A model generated the notes under the pieces. The model saw only the letters and a program-made list of their open reading frames with translations, was not told the origin of the DNA and searched no databases. Shown one piece after another: positions 44,140 to 52,532 of a stretch of 64,000 nucleotides of DNA. The translations under genes and the position numbers were made by a program. This DNA is from Leptothrix discophora. Its GTDB lineage: Bacteria > Pseudomonadota > Gammaproteobacteria > Burkholderiales > Burkholderiaceae_C. Each line of letters starts with the position of its first letter. Position 1 is the stretch's first letter. Location of the stretch: positions 124,001 through 188,000 of the forward strand of contig NZ_JAUZEE010000008.1 in NCBI RefSeq assembly GCF_030705305.1. Direction: 5' to 3'.

Positions 44140-45423
44140 TCAGAGCAGGTCGAGCAGCGCGGTGTGGTTGAGCCGCACGCGGATGTCGCCGACCGGCACG
44201 GCCGCGACCACCTTGCGCACGGCCGACGAGGTCTCGCGCAGCACCGGCTCAGGCAGGGGCAGGCCGCTGCTGCCGACCAGCACGGCCACGCGCGGCTCGT
44301 TGGCGCGTTCGCCGCGAGCCATCACGACGGCGACCTCGCCGCCGACCAGCTGCACGTAGCTCCCCGGCGGGTACATGCCCAGCGTGCGCAGCAGCGCGCT
44401 GCCGTATTCGTCGGGCTTGCCGTCCGGCCCGACGCAGGCCGCGCGTGCGGCGGCCAGCGGCGACATCGGCGGGCGACCGCTGCGGCGGCTGATCTTGGCG
44501 GTGAAGCGGTCGACCACGTTGAGCAGGCGGGCCATGCGCTGGGCCGGATCGAGCGAGGCCAGCGGCGCGGCCAGCAGGCTGGCGTCGTGGTGCAGCCGCA
44601 CGATCTTGATCCAGCGCGGATCGCCCACGCCGCTCTCGGCCAGCAGCTGGGCCGAGCGCAGCCCGTGGTTGTCGACGCGCTGGCGCTGCTCGGGCGACAG
44701 CGGGTCCTTCTGGCGTGCCAGGGTGTCCTGCAGGCCGGTCATCGCGACGTTCATCGTCATCGCGGCCATCGTCAGCGTCTCGCGGTCGTCGGCGCTCCAG
44801 CGCAGCGTGTGCGCGACCTGGGCGCAGACCGTCGCGCACAGCGCCGCATGGTGGGCGCTGTACTGGCGCACGTCGTGGCCGGCATGCTGGATCAGCAGGA
44901 ACAGCAGCTCGTTGGGCTTGCGATCGGCCAGCGCGATCAGCCGCGACAGGGCCTCATGCAGGCGCAGCACCCAGTCGCCCTGCGGCGTGGCGTCCTGCAG
45001 CGCGCCGTTGATCTGGCGCATCAGCCCTTCCCAGCGCTCGCCCAGGCCGACGTCGAAGTTCGAGATCGGTCCGCTGCGGTCGGGGTTGTGGGCGCCGCTG
45101 AGGGCATCGCGGCCCGGTCCGCCGCTGCCGCTGCCGCCGCTCGAACTGCTGCTGGCGCCGCTGCGCATGCGCGCGATCGAGATGTCCTGCAGCGTCGCGT
45201 TGCGCAGCACCAGCGACTCGGCCGTCTCGTGGACCAGGCGCAGCCAGGGCGCGGCCTCGACCTCGTCGACGTACAGCGGCATCGACCTGAGCGCCTGCAG
45301 CCGGCTCTCCAGCTCCACCTTCATGCCGCCGGGCAGCAGCATCAGGCCCTTCGCATCGAAGATGCGGAAGGGCAGCGGCTGGTTCAGCGCCAGGTGGCGG
45401 GGGTGGAGAGCGATCAGGGCCAT
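44140..45423 (-). CDS. HD-GYP-like protein with degenerate catalytic motifs
   Basis: Predicted 427 residues. Residues ~1-85 form an N-terminal domain of the kind preceding HD-GYP domains. A Ser/Gly-rich linker (89-104) follows. Residues ~185-325 align with HD-GYP: the HD position reads TMNVAM (Met224-Asn225), DNH is at 251-253, LHHDAS is at 277-282, and VVDRFTAK holds Asp305, but GYP is absent. It is therefore probably not an active c-di-GMP phosphodiesterase and may bind the nucleotide or a partner. It is downstream of flhDC after a terminator. Confidence 0.75.
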   Translation of the reverse strand: MALIALHPRHLALNQPLPFRIFDAKGLMLLPGGMKVELESRLQALRSMPLYVDEVEAAPWLRLVHETAESLVLRNATLQDISIARMRSGASSSSSGGSGSGGPGRDALSGAHNPDRSGPISNFDVGLGERWEGLMRQINGALQDATPQGDWVLRLHEALSRLIALADRKPNELLFLLIQHAGHDVRQYSAHHAALCATVCAQVAHTLRWSADDRETLTMAAMTMNVAMTGLQDTLARQKDPLSPEQRQRVDNHGLRSAQLLAESGVGDPRWIKIVRLHHDASLLAAPLASLDPAQRMARLLNVVDRFTAKISRRSGRPPMSPLAAARAACVGPDGKPDEYGSALLRTLGMYPPGSYVQLVGGEVAVVMARGERANEPRVAVLVGSSGLPLPEPVLRETSSAVRKVVAAVPVGDIRVRLNHTALLDLL

Positions 45424-45515
45424 GGGTGTTCCGAAGATGAAACAACTATCGGCCGTCACATGCCCGGACTTGATGGCGTGTTTGAGTCATCTTGCCGAGT
45501 CGAACCGTTGTCCCC

Positions 45516-45542
45516 AAGAAAAAACGGGCCCCGAAGGGCCCG
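45516..45542 (-). terminator. flhDC terminator
   Basis: On the minus strand CGGGCCC, loop TTCG, GGGCCCG, then six T. The arms are 45536-45542 and 45525-45531. A textbook intrinsic terminator 101 bases after the flhC stop. Confidence 0.92.
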
Positions 45543-45642
45543 CGAATTGCATCGTCCGATGCAAGGAGGAGGAGACAAGCAAGAACTCGGGTTGGCGTGC
45601 GGCCGCCGTGGCCGTCACGCCGGGAGCAGGAGGAGCCGGGAA

Positions 45643-46179
45643 TCAGTGCAGTTGCAGGGCACCGTTGGCCTTGCCCTTGCCGGCACGGGCCGGCGGGTTG
45701 CACAGGCCGCAGACGTAGTGCTTGGCGATCTCGTGCGGATGGGTCACGAAGTGGCCGCCGCACTTGGAGCAGGCGGTCATCGTCAGCATGCCGTTGTCGA
45801 TGAACTTCACCAGGCGCCAGGCACGCGTCACCGACAGCAGCGGCTCCAGGTTCTGGGCCTGGGTCTGTTCCAGGTAGAGCTGGTAGGCCTTGATGACGGT
45901 GTCGATCTCGTCGAGCTCGGCGACCTTGTTGAGGTACTCGTGGATGTTCAGGAACAGGCTGGCATGGATGTTGGGCTGCCAGGTCATGAACCAGTCGGTC
46001 GAGAAGGGCAGCTGGCCCTTGCTCGGCGACTTGCCCGCCACTTCCTTGTACAGGCGCAGCAGGCGCTCGTACGACAGGTCGGTCTCCGATTCCAGCACCT
46101 GAAGGCGGGCACCCAGCTTGATCAGGGTGACGGCACGTTCAATTTGCTTGGCTTCGGTCAGGATGCTCTTGGCGCGCAT
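45643..46179 (-). CDS. flhC: Flagellar master regulator FlhC
   Basis: Protein of 178 residues starting MRAKSILTEAKQIERAVTLI. The zinc site is CSKC...CGLC (about residues 138-160). The body has LPFSTDWFMTWQPNIHASLF, the diagnostic FlhC block. It forms the FlhD4C2 activator for class 2 flagellar promoters. The start is 54 bases after the flhD stop, with a good GAGAGA ribosome site. Confidence 0.96.
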   Translation of the reverse strand: MRAKSILTEAKQIERAVTLIKLGARLQVLESETDLSYERLLRLYKEVAGKSPSKGQLPFSTDWFMTWQPNIHASLFLNIHEYLNKVAELDEIDTVIKAYQLYLEQTQAQNLEPLLSVTRAWRLVKFIDNGMLTMTACSKCGGHFVTHPHEIAKHYVCGLCNPPARAGKGKANGALQLH

Positions 46180-46233
46180 GGTTCTCTCTCCGTCTGTTCT
46201 CTGTCTGTGTCGCGGTCTCGGAAGGCTGGCGGG

Positions 46234-46557
46234 TCAGGCTGCTTCGCGATGACGGCCGGCCATGAGGATGCTGGCATGCAGGCGAGACACGCCGTCGTTG
46301 GCCGCGCTCTTGCCGTGGTTGGTCAGCAGGCTCCAGACCAGGTCGTCGTCGACGCGCATGCGGCACAGCAGCGTGTTGCCCGAGGCGATCTTCATCATCT
46401 GCGAGGGCGACAGCACCTCGATCACCGCGGCGGTCTCTTCCGACACGCCCAGGCGGAACAGGGCCTGTTCGCGGTCGGCGCGGATGAGGCTCTGGGCCAG
46501 CATCAGGTAGGACAGGTTGGCTTCACGGATTTCGCTGAGGATCTGTTCGGTGTTCAT
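46234..46557 (-). CDS. flhD: Flagellar master regulator FlhD
   Basis: Protein of 107 residues from the ATG at 46557 (MNTEQILSEIREANLSYLML), the usual FlhD length. AGGAG lies upstream. FlhD-specific features include LAQSLIRADREQALFRLGVS and SPSQMMKIASGNTLLCRMR, each a known conserved helix. It partners with FlhC. In-frame codons upstream to 46686 lie in the leader and show no homology. Confidence 0.96.
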   Translation of the reverse strand: MNTEQILSEIREANLSYLMLAQSLIRADREQALFRLGVSEETAAVIEVLSPSQMMKIASGNTLLCRMRVDDDLVWSLLTNHGKSAANDGVSRLHASILMAGRHREAA

Positions 46558-46980
46558 GGTGTGCTCCTGGCTGCTCGGTACAAGGGGTCTTCGGTTCCTG
46601 CTCGGTGTCGTCCTGGGCTTGCCGTTCGGCTTGCTTTCGGTATCAACGTGAGATGAATTGTGAAGATCCGAACTGGACCGCAACATCGGGCCACTTCTGT
46701 CGCTTGAGTCCGTCTTGCGCCATGGGGCGTGTCAGGCAAATTCCTACAGGCTGTCAGGCGACAGAGCCCTTTTCGGCCCTCTTTTTCGGCTTTCAGCCTG
46801 GCCTGGGCCGTGATCCGTGACGGATCTCTCGGTGCAGGCCCGACGGGGCCGGCGAACGGCGCCCGCCGTGTCGGTGCCTGGATGACGTGGCCTCCCGGCC
46901 GGGTCGTGAGGTTCGGTGTTCGGCGATCGGCGGATCGGCGGATCGGCGACGAGGCCTGTCGCCGATCCGCCGCGCCGATC
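46558..46980. other. flhD leader/promoter region and end of TPR transcript
   Basis: About 420 bases with no supported gene. It should hold the flhDC promoter and a long leader on the minus strand; I cannot assign -35/-10 boxes with confidence. Two TTTTCGGC copies lie near 46767-46790. The TPR-gene terminator and GATCGGCG repeats are at the far end. Confidence 0.5.
46925..46971. terminator. Tandem GATCGGCG repeat and 14-bp hairpin after TPR gene
   Basis: Three exact tandem GATCGGCG units (46925-46932, 46933-46940, 46941-46948). The last overlaps GGCGGATCGGCGAC (46937-46950), which pairs perfectly with GTCGCCGATCCGCC (46958-46971) around GAGGCCT. It sits nine bases past the TPR stop. There is no T tract, so termination is likely but not certain. 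Confidence 0.65.
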
Positions 46981-48420
46981 TCAGTCCTGCCCTTCGGTGG
47001 CCATCACCGGCATCGTGGCCGCACGGCGCTGCAGCTCGATCTGGTGCAGGTGGTGGGTCTGGCGTTCCGCCACCGCCGTCAGGTCGGGATGGGCGCCCCG
47101 GAAGTCCCGCGCCGAGTCGGCGCTGACGAGGCTGTCGAACAGGACCATCGCCTCGACCCGCTCGCCCAGCGCGGCCAGGCTCATGGCCAGCGCGAACTGG
47201 CTTTCGGCGTGGGACGGATCGCGCAGCAGCGCGCGCCTGGCCAGTGGAACGGCCTGGGCCAGGTCGCCGCGGTGGAAACACAGCGTCGCGGCGTCGCCCA
47301 GCAGGTCGACCTCGGACGGATCGTCCTGGATGGCCTGTTGAAGCAGGTCCATCGCTTCCTCCGGCCTGCCGGCGGCGATGGCGACGCGCACGGCCTCGCG
47401 CACCGCTTCGCGCCGGGTCGCCTGGGTCGCCTGTGCGTCGGCGTCGCTCGACGGCGTGGCCGATCCGGCAGGACGGTCCGTGGCGTCGGCAGCAGTCGCC
47501 TCGCTCGGCGCCGAGGCCGCGACGTTCCGGAAGGCGGCCTGCGGCGCGGGTTCCTCGGCCCGCGCCAGGACAGCGTCGATCGACGCCATCACGCGTGACA
47601 GGCCCATGCCGATGGGCGTCCGTTCCTCGATCGGTCGCGGCAGGGGCTCCAGGCGGACCATCGGCAGGCCGCACAGGTGCAGCACCGCGCGCTCGGCCAG
47701 CCGGGCCAGCTTCGGGTCCGCTCGGCAAAGGAGCTGCAGGCGCAGCAGCGCGTCGCCTGGCTGGGCCCGGAGGGCGGTCAGCCGAGGGCCGCGCACCGCG
47801 AAGACCGGGCCGTGGGCCATCACGCCGATGTCCGCCTGGCGCGCCGCCGCAGCCAGCGCGTCCAGGCCCGAGAGTTCGAGAAAGTGGGCCATCACCGATT
47901 CCCCCGCCGCCAGCGCGTGGGTCGAGCGGTGGTGCGCCGCCAGATCGGCGGCGTCCGGGTCGTGCCAGCCCAGCGGGGCCAGCGTGGCGAGGCTGTAGCG
48001 TTCCGCGCGCACCGGCATCGGGCCGATCCAGTCGCGTGCATCGCGCTCGATCAGGTCGGCGGGCGCCTCGCCGATCGACAGCGGCTGCACGTCGGCCCAG
48101 CGTCGCGGGTCTTCCAGCAAGGTCAGCAGGGCGGGCGCATGCCGCAGGGCATCGGCACCGCAGAACACGGTGTGCTGCTCGCCGTGGTCGACGTCCGGAT
48201 CGAGCACGTGGGCCAGGAAGCTTCCCATCTGCGCCCCGCAGCTGCGTCCCAGCGCGATGCGGCGGCTGCCTTCGGGCAGGCCGTCGAGCGCCTCGGGCTC
48301 GCCGCTGCCGACCGGCGTCTCCTGTTCGTGGACGACCACGCGCACGTGGGCCGGCAAGGCCGCCAGCCAGTCGAGCCGCTGCGTGGGCGATCGGGCGATG
48401 ACGAGGGTGATCAGGGCCAT
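46981..48420 (-). CDS. Uncharacterised TPR protein with DUF3431-like N-terminus
   Basis: Protein of 479 residues. The N-terminal ~250 residues (MALITLVIARSPTQRLDWL, IALGRSCGAQMGSFLAHVLD, VFCGADALRH) weakly resemble DUF3431/glycosyltransferase-like sequences. An Ala/Ser/Thr-rich linker (~320-370) leads to two or three TPR-like repeats (GRPEEAMDLLQQAIQDDP, GDLAQAVPLARRALLRDP). I do not recognise the gene. Placement between flhD and fliB suggests a link to flagellin modification or assembly. The start at 48420 is chosen because the frame upstream runs into the spacer with no homology. Confidence 0.6.
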   Translation of the reverse strand: MALITLVIARSPTQRLDWLAALPAHVRVVVHEQETPVGSGEPEALDGLPEGSRRIALGRSCGAQMGSFLAHVLDPDVDHGEQHTVFCGADALRHAPALLTLLEDPRRWADVQPLSIGEAPADLIERDARDWIGPMPVRAERYSLATLAPLGWHDPDAADLAAHHRSTHALAAGESVMAHFLELSGLDALAAAARQADIGVMAHGPVFAVRGPRLTALRAQPGDALLRLQLLCRADPKLARLAERAVLHLCGLPMVRLEPLPRPIEERTPIGMGLSRVMASIDAVLARAEEPAPQAAFRNVAASAPSEATAADATDRPAGSATPSSDADAQATQATRREAVREAVRVAIAAGRPEEAMDLLQQAIQDDPSEVDLLGDAATLCFHRGDLAQAVPLARRALLRDPSHAESQFALAMSLAALGERVEAMVLFDSLVSADSARDFRGAHPDLTAVAERQTHHLHQIELQRRAATMPVMATEGQD

Positions 48421-48521
48421 GGGTGTGGGTGTGCCGAGTTGAAGGGGCGGACAGCGGCTGGTGGGCCGGCTCTGCATCCCGTCATCGGCGTCCGGCGCCG
48501 GTTCTTGAGGGCGCACGGCGG

Positions 48522-49802
48522 TCACTGGATCAGCACGACGCCGGTGGCGAGGCTGCGGATGCCCTGTTCGTCCATCGTCTGCAGCACGCCGGCCATGAAG
48601 CGGCGATCGTGCTCGATGCTGCGCGACAGCGCGTAGACCGTCCGCACCGCCATCTCGGGCGTGAACGCGTCGCCGTGCAGCGCCATCTGCCCGATCAGCC
48701 AGTAGCGCACCAGGGCGGCGCGGATGACCAGGTCCAGGTAGGCGTCCTCCAGGGCCTGCGGCGTGCCGAAGTGGCGTCCGATCAGGCTGGACTGCAGGCT
48801 GTTGACGAGGTAGTTGCGCAGCATGTGGCCGTGGCCGCGCGCCCAGTCGTCCCAGTGCAGGCGGCGGGCCTCGGCCCAGCGCTCGCGGGCGACCTGCTCG
48901 TCGGCCTCGTCCAGGCGCAGGCCGGCGACGACGTCACCGAGCATGGTGCGGGCCGAGGCCGTCAGCCGGCGCTGCCAGATCATCCGCGTGACGGTGCGCA
49001 GCATGTCGGGCGCGAAGCGGGTGCCGGCTTCCAGGCCGCGCACCACCTCCAGGAGCTGGGTGTTGTGGGCCGCATCCATGAAGCGCGAGAACAGCTCGCT
49101 GAGGTCCTGCAGGCGCTGTTCGCGCGGGGTGCTGCCCTCGGGGCGTGCGGCCAGTTCCTGGACGTAGCCGTTGACCCGTCGCACCAGCATCAGCCCCAGG
49201 GCCAGGGCGTCGAAGGCGCCCAGTCCGGGCGCGTCGAACAGGCTGACCAGCAGGTCGTGCAGGACCCGGCCACCGAGGTGGCTGACCTTGGGCGTGCCGG
49301 CCCCGTCGTTCCAGCGCATGCCCGGCGGCAGCTCGCTGGCGTTGGCGAACTGTTCGAGCGTCACCGCCACCGGCGCCATCGCCTCGGCATCGGTCAACGC
49401 CAGCCGGGCGGCCTCCGGGCAGCTCAGCGTGGCCTGCACGCGGTGCTCGCCGTCGACCTGCTGGAACTGGCGCGGGTAGTGGTTGCAGGTGTCGGACAGC
49501 GCATTCGCGCCCAGCTGCTTCTGGATGCTGCAGAGGCGGTCGGCGTCGAGGAAGCCGCAGTCGCCGTTGTCCTCCATCTGCAGGTGGCCCCAGGCGGCGG
49601 GGTTCGAGTCATCGTCCTTGACCAGGTGGATGGCGATGCGCCGGCGCAGCGGCTCGTCGCCGATCGCCTTCATCTTCTTGAAGGTGGCCTTGTCGATCGT
49701 GACCCGCCAGCCGCTGCAGCAGGTTTCGGGACAGGCCGGGCCGACGCACTGGAAGGCTTGCAGGTAGCGCGGCATCTGCGCCGTGGGGCTGAACTTGGCC
49801 AT
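48522..49802 (-). CDS. fliB: Flagellin lysine-N-methylase FliB
   Basis: Predicted 426 residues from ATG 49802; ATG 49817 is also in frame. The cysteine-rich start FQCVGPACPETCCSGWRV, then CGFLDADRLCSIQ and DTCNHYPRQF, is the FliB pattern of clustered cysteines. The helical C-terminal part ends with ALSRSIEHDRRFM. In Salmonella FliB methylates surface lysines of flagellin using SAM. It is divergent from two flagellin genes, which fits. An Fe-S cofactor is suggested by the cysteines. Confidence 0.9.
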   Translation of the reverse strand: MAKFSPTAQMPRYLQAFQCVGPACPETCCSGWRVTIDKATFKKMKAIGDEPLRRRIAIHLVKDDDSNPAAWGHLQMEDNGDCGFLDADRLCSIQKQLGANALSDTCNHYPRQFQQVDGEHRVQATLSCPEAARLALTDAEAMAPVAVTLEQFANASELPPGMRWNDGAGTPKVSHLGGRVLHDLLVSLFDAPGLGAFDALALGLMLVRRVNGYVQELAARPEGSTPREQRLQDLSELFSRFMDAAHNTQLLEVVRGLEAGTRFAPDMLRTVTRMIWQRRLTASARTMLGDVVAGLRLDEADEQVARERWAEARRLHWDDWARGHGHMLRNYLVNSLQSSLIGRHFGTPQALEDAYLDLVIRAALVRYWLIGQMALHGDAFTPEMAVRTVYALSRSIEHDRRFMAGVLQTMDEQGIRSLATGVVLIQ

Positions 49803-50376
49803 GGGGTCCTCGGGCATGTGACGGGGCCTGGCGCGGCCCGACGGGCGCGTCGGGCCTGCCCGTCTCGATTTGCCGGATTTTCCAGATGGCCCGGGCCTGG
49901 CGGTGGACCGAATAGACGGGTGTTTCCTGCGCTGGCGTGCGCCCGCGCGGCCATGGCCGCCAGCCTGTCAAGACGCACCGGTGGCGGACAACGAGAAGAA
50001 CACCTCGTTGCGATCGGCCTTGCGAAGGGACTCAAGTCCTGGCGTGCGCCTGCCGAAACCCTGGGAGGCTGCGCAGCGACGCGGAGGTGCAGCTGGCGGG
50101 GCGATCAGGCGATTCGAGAAATGACCCGAAAAAACTGATCAATCCGACCCTCAAGGAATCCTGAGACCCCACCGATAACCAAATCAACGGGTCGCAGAAA
50201 TGAGATCCGCGGTCCGGTAAGCCGGCTGATGCAGTGAAGGCCCTCGCGGCAAGAGACTGCACCGAGCTTGACGAGCGCCGGGCACCAGGGTCGGACCGGA
50301 AGGTCCGGAACAGTCGAAACAGCGGCGCTCATGCCGAGTTCAACAAGTCTTCAACGCTACAGCACAGGAGTTCATC
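49803..50376. other. Divergent region fliB / fliC1
   Basis: 574 bases with no supported gene. It holds the sigma-28-type promoter at 50151-50178. A small leader hairpin CGGACC-GGAA-GGTCCG is at 50292-50307, and AGGAG (50366-50370) precedes the fliC1 ATG. The inferred fliC1 leader is ~190 nt. I see no clear promoter for fliB in the left part. Confidence 0.6.
50151..50178 (+). promoter_or_regulatory. Sigma-28 (FliA) promoter of fliC1
   Basis: TCAAGGAA (50151-50158), 12-nt spacer, ACCGATAA (50171-50178). This matches the FliA pattern (TAAAGTTT-N11-GCCGATAA) at seven of eight -10 positions. The transcript would start near 50185. Confidence 0.8.
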
Positions 50377-51222
50377 ATGGCTTCCATCAACACCAACGTC
50401 GTTTCCCTCAATGCCCAGCGCAACCAGGCTGCCTCGCAGTCGTCGCTGGCCACCTCGATGCAGCGCCTGTCGTCGGGTCTGCGTGTCAACAGCGCCAAGG
50501 ATGACGCGGCCGGCCTGGCCATCGCCGAGCGCATGAGCGCCCAGGTCAAGGGCATGAACGTCGCGGTCCGCAACGCCAACGACGCGATCTCGCAGATGCA
50601 GACCGCCGAAGGCGCGATGGGCAAGATCGGCGAGAACCTGCAGCGCATCCGTGAACTGGCGGTGCAGTCGTCCAACGGCTCGCTGAGCCAGCCCGACCGC
50701 GACAACCTCCAGCTCGAAGTCGACCAGCTGCAGGAAGAGATCGTCCGCGTCGTCGACAACTCGAAGTTCAACGGCGTCGCGCTGTTCGACGGTGCCAACA
50801 AGTCGATCGACTTCCAGATCGGTGCCGACAACGGCGACAAGATCACCGCCGACACCACCGGCTTCGACCTGAAGACCAGCGGCAACCTGAAGGCCTATGC
50901 GACGGGTGCGAAGGCCAAGGCCATCGACATCAGCAGCCAGACCTCGGCCCAGACCGTGCTGGACGACATGGACACCGACATCGACACGGTCAACACCGCC
51001 CGCTCGACCGCTGGTGCCCTGCAGAGCCGCTTCGAGGCCGTCATCAGCCAGCTGCAGGTGACCTCGGAGAACACCGCGGCTGCCCGTGGCCGGATCATGG
51101 ACGCCGACTTCGCCTCGGAAACCGCGAACCTCAGCCGCGCCCAGATCCTGCAGCAGGCCGGCACGGCGATGATCGCCCAGGCCAACCAGCTGCCGCAGCA
51201 GGTCATGCAGCTGCTGCGCTGA
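50377..51222 (+). CDS. fliC: Flagellin 1
   Basis: Flagellin of 281 residues. Canonical D0/D1 ends: [14 protein letters not shown] at the start, [19 protein letters not shown] near 31-49, and [20 protein letters not shown] near the end. Only ~55 variable residues (about 135-190) connect them, so large D2/D3 domains are absent. That middle segment carries six lysines. Exported by the flagellar type III apparatus and polymerised into the filament. Its own sigma-28 promoter and a strong terminator make it a separate transcript from fliC2. Confidence 0.97.
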   Translation: MASINTNVVSLNAQRNQAASQSSLATSMQRLSSGLRVNSAKDDAAGLAIAERMSAQVKGMNVAVRNANDAISQMQTAEGAMGKIGENLQRIRELAVQSSNGSLSQPDRDNLQLEVDQLQEEIVRVVDNSKFNGVALFDGANKSIDFQIGADNGDKITADTTGFDLKTSGNLKAYATGAKAKAIDISSQTSAQTVLDDMDTDIDTVNTARSTAGALQSRFEAVISQLQVTSENTAAARGRIMDADFASETANLSRAQILQQAGTAMIAQANQLPQQVMQLLR

Positions 51223-51271
51223 ACGCGCAGCGGGCAGCGGCGCCTCCGGACGCCGCGCCGAACGGCCTTTT

Positions 51272-51309
51272 CCGACGCCACCGACACGCCACCGTGTCGG
51301 TGGCGTCGG
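51272..51309 (+). terminator. fliC1 terminator
   Basis: A perfect 16-bp stem: CCGACGCCACCGACAC (51272-51287) and its complement at 51294-51309 with loop GCCACC, then CGTTTC. Located 50 bases after fliC1. Confidence 0.85.
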
Positions 51310-51516
51310 CGTTTCTGGCGCAAAGACAGCGGCACTTTGGCCTTCATTTCAGCGATTCGACCGGGCCACGCCTGACCACAATTCACTTCACAGCAGCACC
51401 TATCCGCTCCTGTCGCCCGGGGCGGTTCCCGGTGGAAAGTTACCCAAGACGATTGGGGCCGCATCGGCTGTCGAGCCTGTCGACTCGACATGCGACTTAC
51501 TCAGAGGTGAATCACC

Positions 51517-52380
51517 ATGGCTCAGACGATCAACACCAACATGGCCTCGCTGAATGCGCAGCGCAACCAGGCCGCTTCGCAGTCCTCGCTGGCGACGTCG
51601 ATGCAGCGTCTGTCGTCCGGCCTGCGCGTGAACAGCGCCAAGGACGACGCCGCCGGCCTGGCGATCGCCGAACGCATGAATGCCCAGGTCAAGGGCATGA
51701 ACGTGGCGGTGCGCAACGCCAACGACGGCATCTCGATGATGCAGACGACCGAAGGCGCGCTGGGCCAGCTCAGCGGCAGCATGCAGCGCATCCGTGAACT
51801 GGCCGTGCAGTCGGCCAACGGCTCGCTGTCGCAGTCCGACCGCGACAACCTCCAGCTCGAGGCCGACCAGCTTCAGCAGGAGATCGTGCGCGTCGTCCAG
51901 GATTCCAAGTTCAACGGCGTGACGCTGTTCGACTCGACCGCGACCGGCTCGCTGGCCGCGAACGCGGCCCTGTCCTTCCAGGTCGGTGCCGACAACGGCG
52001 ACACCATCGACGTCGACGGCACCGGCTTCGACATGACGACGCTCGCGTCCTATGCCGCCGGCGCCACGGCGGTCAAGAGCCTCGACATCAGCTCCCAGGC
52101 TGCGGCCTCGGCCGCGCTGACCTCGCTCGATGCCGACCTTGATGCGGTCAACACCGCCCGCTCCACGGCCGGCGCGGTGCAGAGCCGCTTCGACGCGGTG
52201 ATCTCGCAGCTGCAGGTCTCGGCCGAGAACACCTCGGCCGCGCGCGGCCGGATCATGGACGCGGACTTCGCGGCGGAAACCGCCAACCTCAGCCGCGCGC
52301 AAATCCTGCAGCAGGCCGGCACGGCCATGATTGCCCAGGCCAACCAGCTGCCGCAGTCGGTGATGAAGCTGCTGGGCTGA
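51517..52380 (+). CDS. fliC: Flagellin 2
   Basis: Flagellin of 287 residues, closely similar to fliC1 at both ends ([40 protein letters not shown]). The middle differs: SFQVGADNGDTIDVDGTGF and an Ala-rich stretch with a single lysine. GAGGTGA (51504-51510) is the ribosome site. I cannot find a sigma-28 box as good as that of fliC1 in the 294-nt gap before it, so it may use a different promoter or a weak one. A terminator follows. Confidence 0.96.
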   Translation: MAQTINTNMASLNAQRNQAASQSSLATSMQRLSSGLRVNSAKDDAAGLAIAERMNAQVKGMNVAVRNANDGISMMQTTEGALGQLSGSMQRIRELAVQSANGSLSQSDRDNLQLEADQLQQEIVRVVQDSKFNGVTLFDSTATGSLAANAALSFQVGADNGDTIDVDGTGFDMTTLASYAAGATAVKSLDISSQAAASAALTSLDADLDAVNTARSTAGAVQSRFDAVISQLQVSAENTSAARGRIMDADFAAETANLSRAQILQQAGTAMIAQANQLPQSVMKLLG

Positions 52381-52432
52381 GCCGGCGCGGCAGCGCTCCT
52401 GCGCAGGCGCAAGCGGATGCGGGGGGCTGATC

Positions 52433-52459
52433 TCAAGTCGGCTCGCCAACTGCCGAAGA
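52433..52459 (+). promoter_or_regulatory. Candidate sigma-28 promoter of fliD, overlapping the fliC2 terminator region
   Basis: TCAAGTCG (52433-52440), 11-nt spacer, GCCGAAGA (52452-52459). It matches the -35 used at fliS exactly and six of eight -10 positions. Transcription would begin near 52466, inside the left arm of the fliC2 terminator. Confidence 0.6.
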
Positions 52460-52461
52460 AC

Positions 52462-52498
52462 AAGTCGTCCGAGGGCTGGCGCTGTCGGACGACTTTTT
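52462..52498 (+). terminator. fliC2 terminator
   Basis: AAGTCGTCCGA (52462-52472) pairs perfectly with TCGGACGACTT (52485-52495), 12-nt loop, followed by TTT (five T in a row including the stem). Located 81 bases after the fliC2 stop and 34 before fliD. Confidence 0.88.
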
Positions 52499-52532
52499 GC
52501 GTCGGCCCCCGGCGCATCCGGAGGTGATCACC

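Noticed and set aside
43420-46656. Plus-strand open frame of about 1080 codons over methyltransferase, HD-GYP and flhC
   Set aside because: Antisense to recognised genes and to the flhDC terminator, with no domain-like segments.
46690-46720. TCAAGCGA with CGATGT upstream of flhD as sigma-28 promoter
   Set aside because: Spacing is about two bases too short and the -10 matches poorly; flhDC is also expected to be upstream of FliA control.
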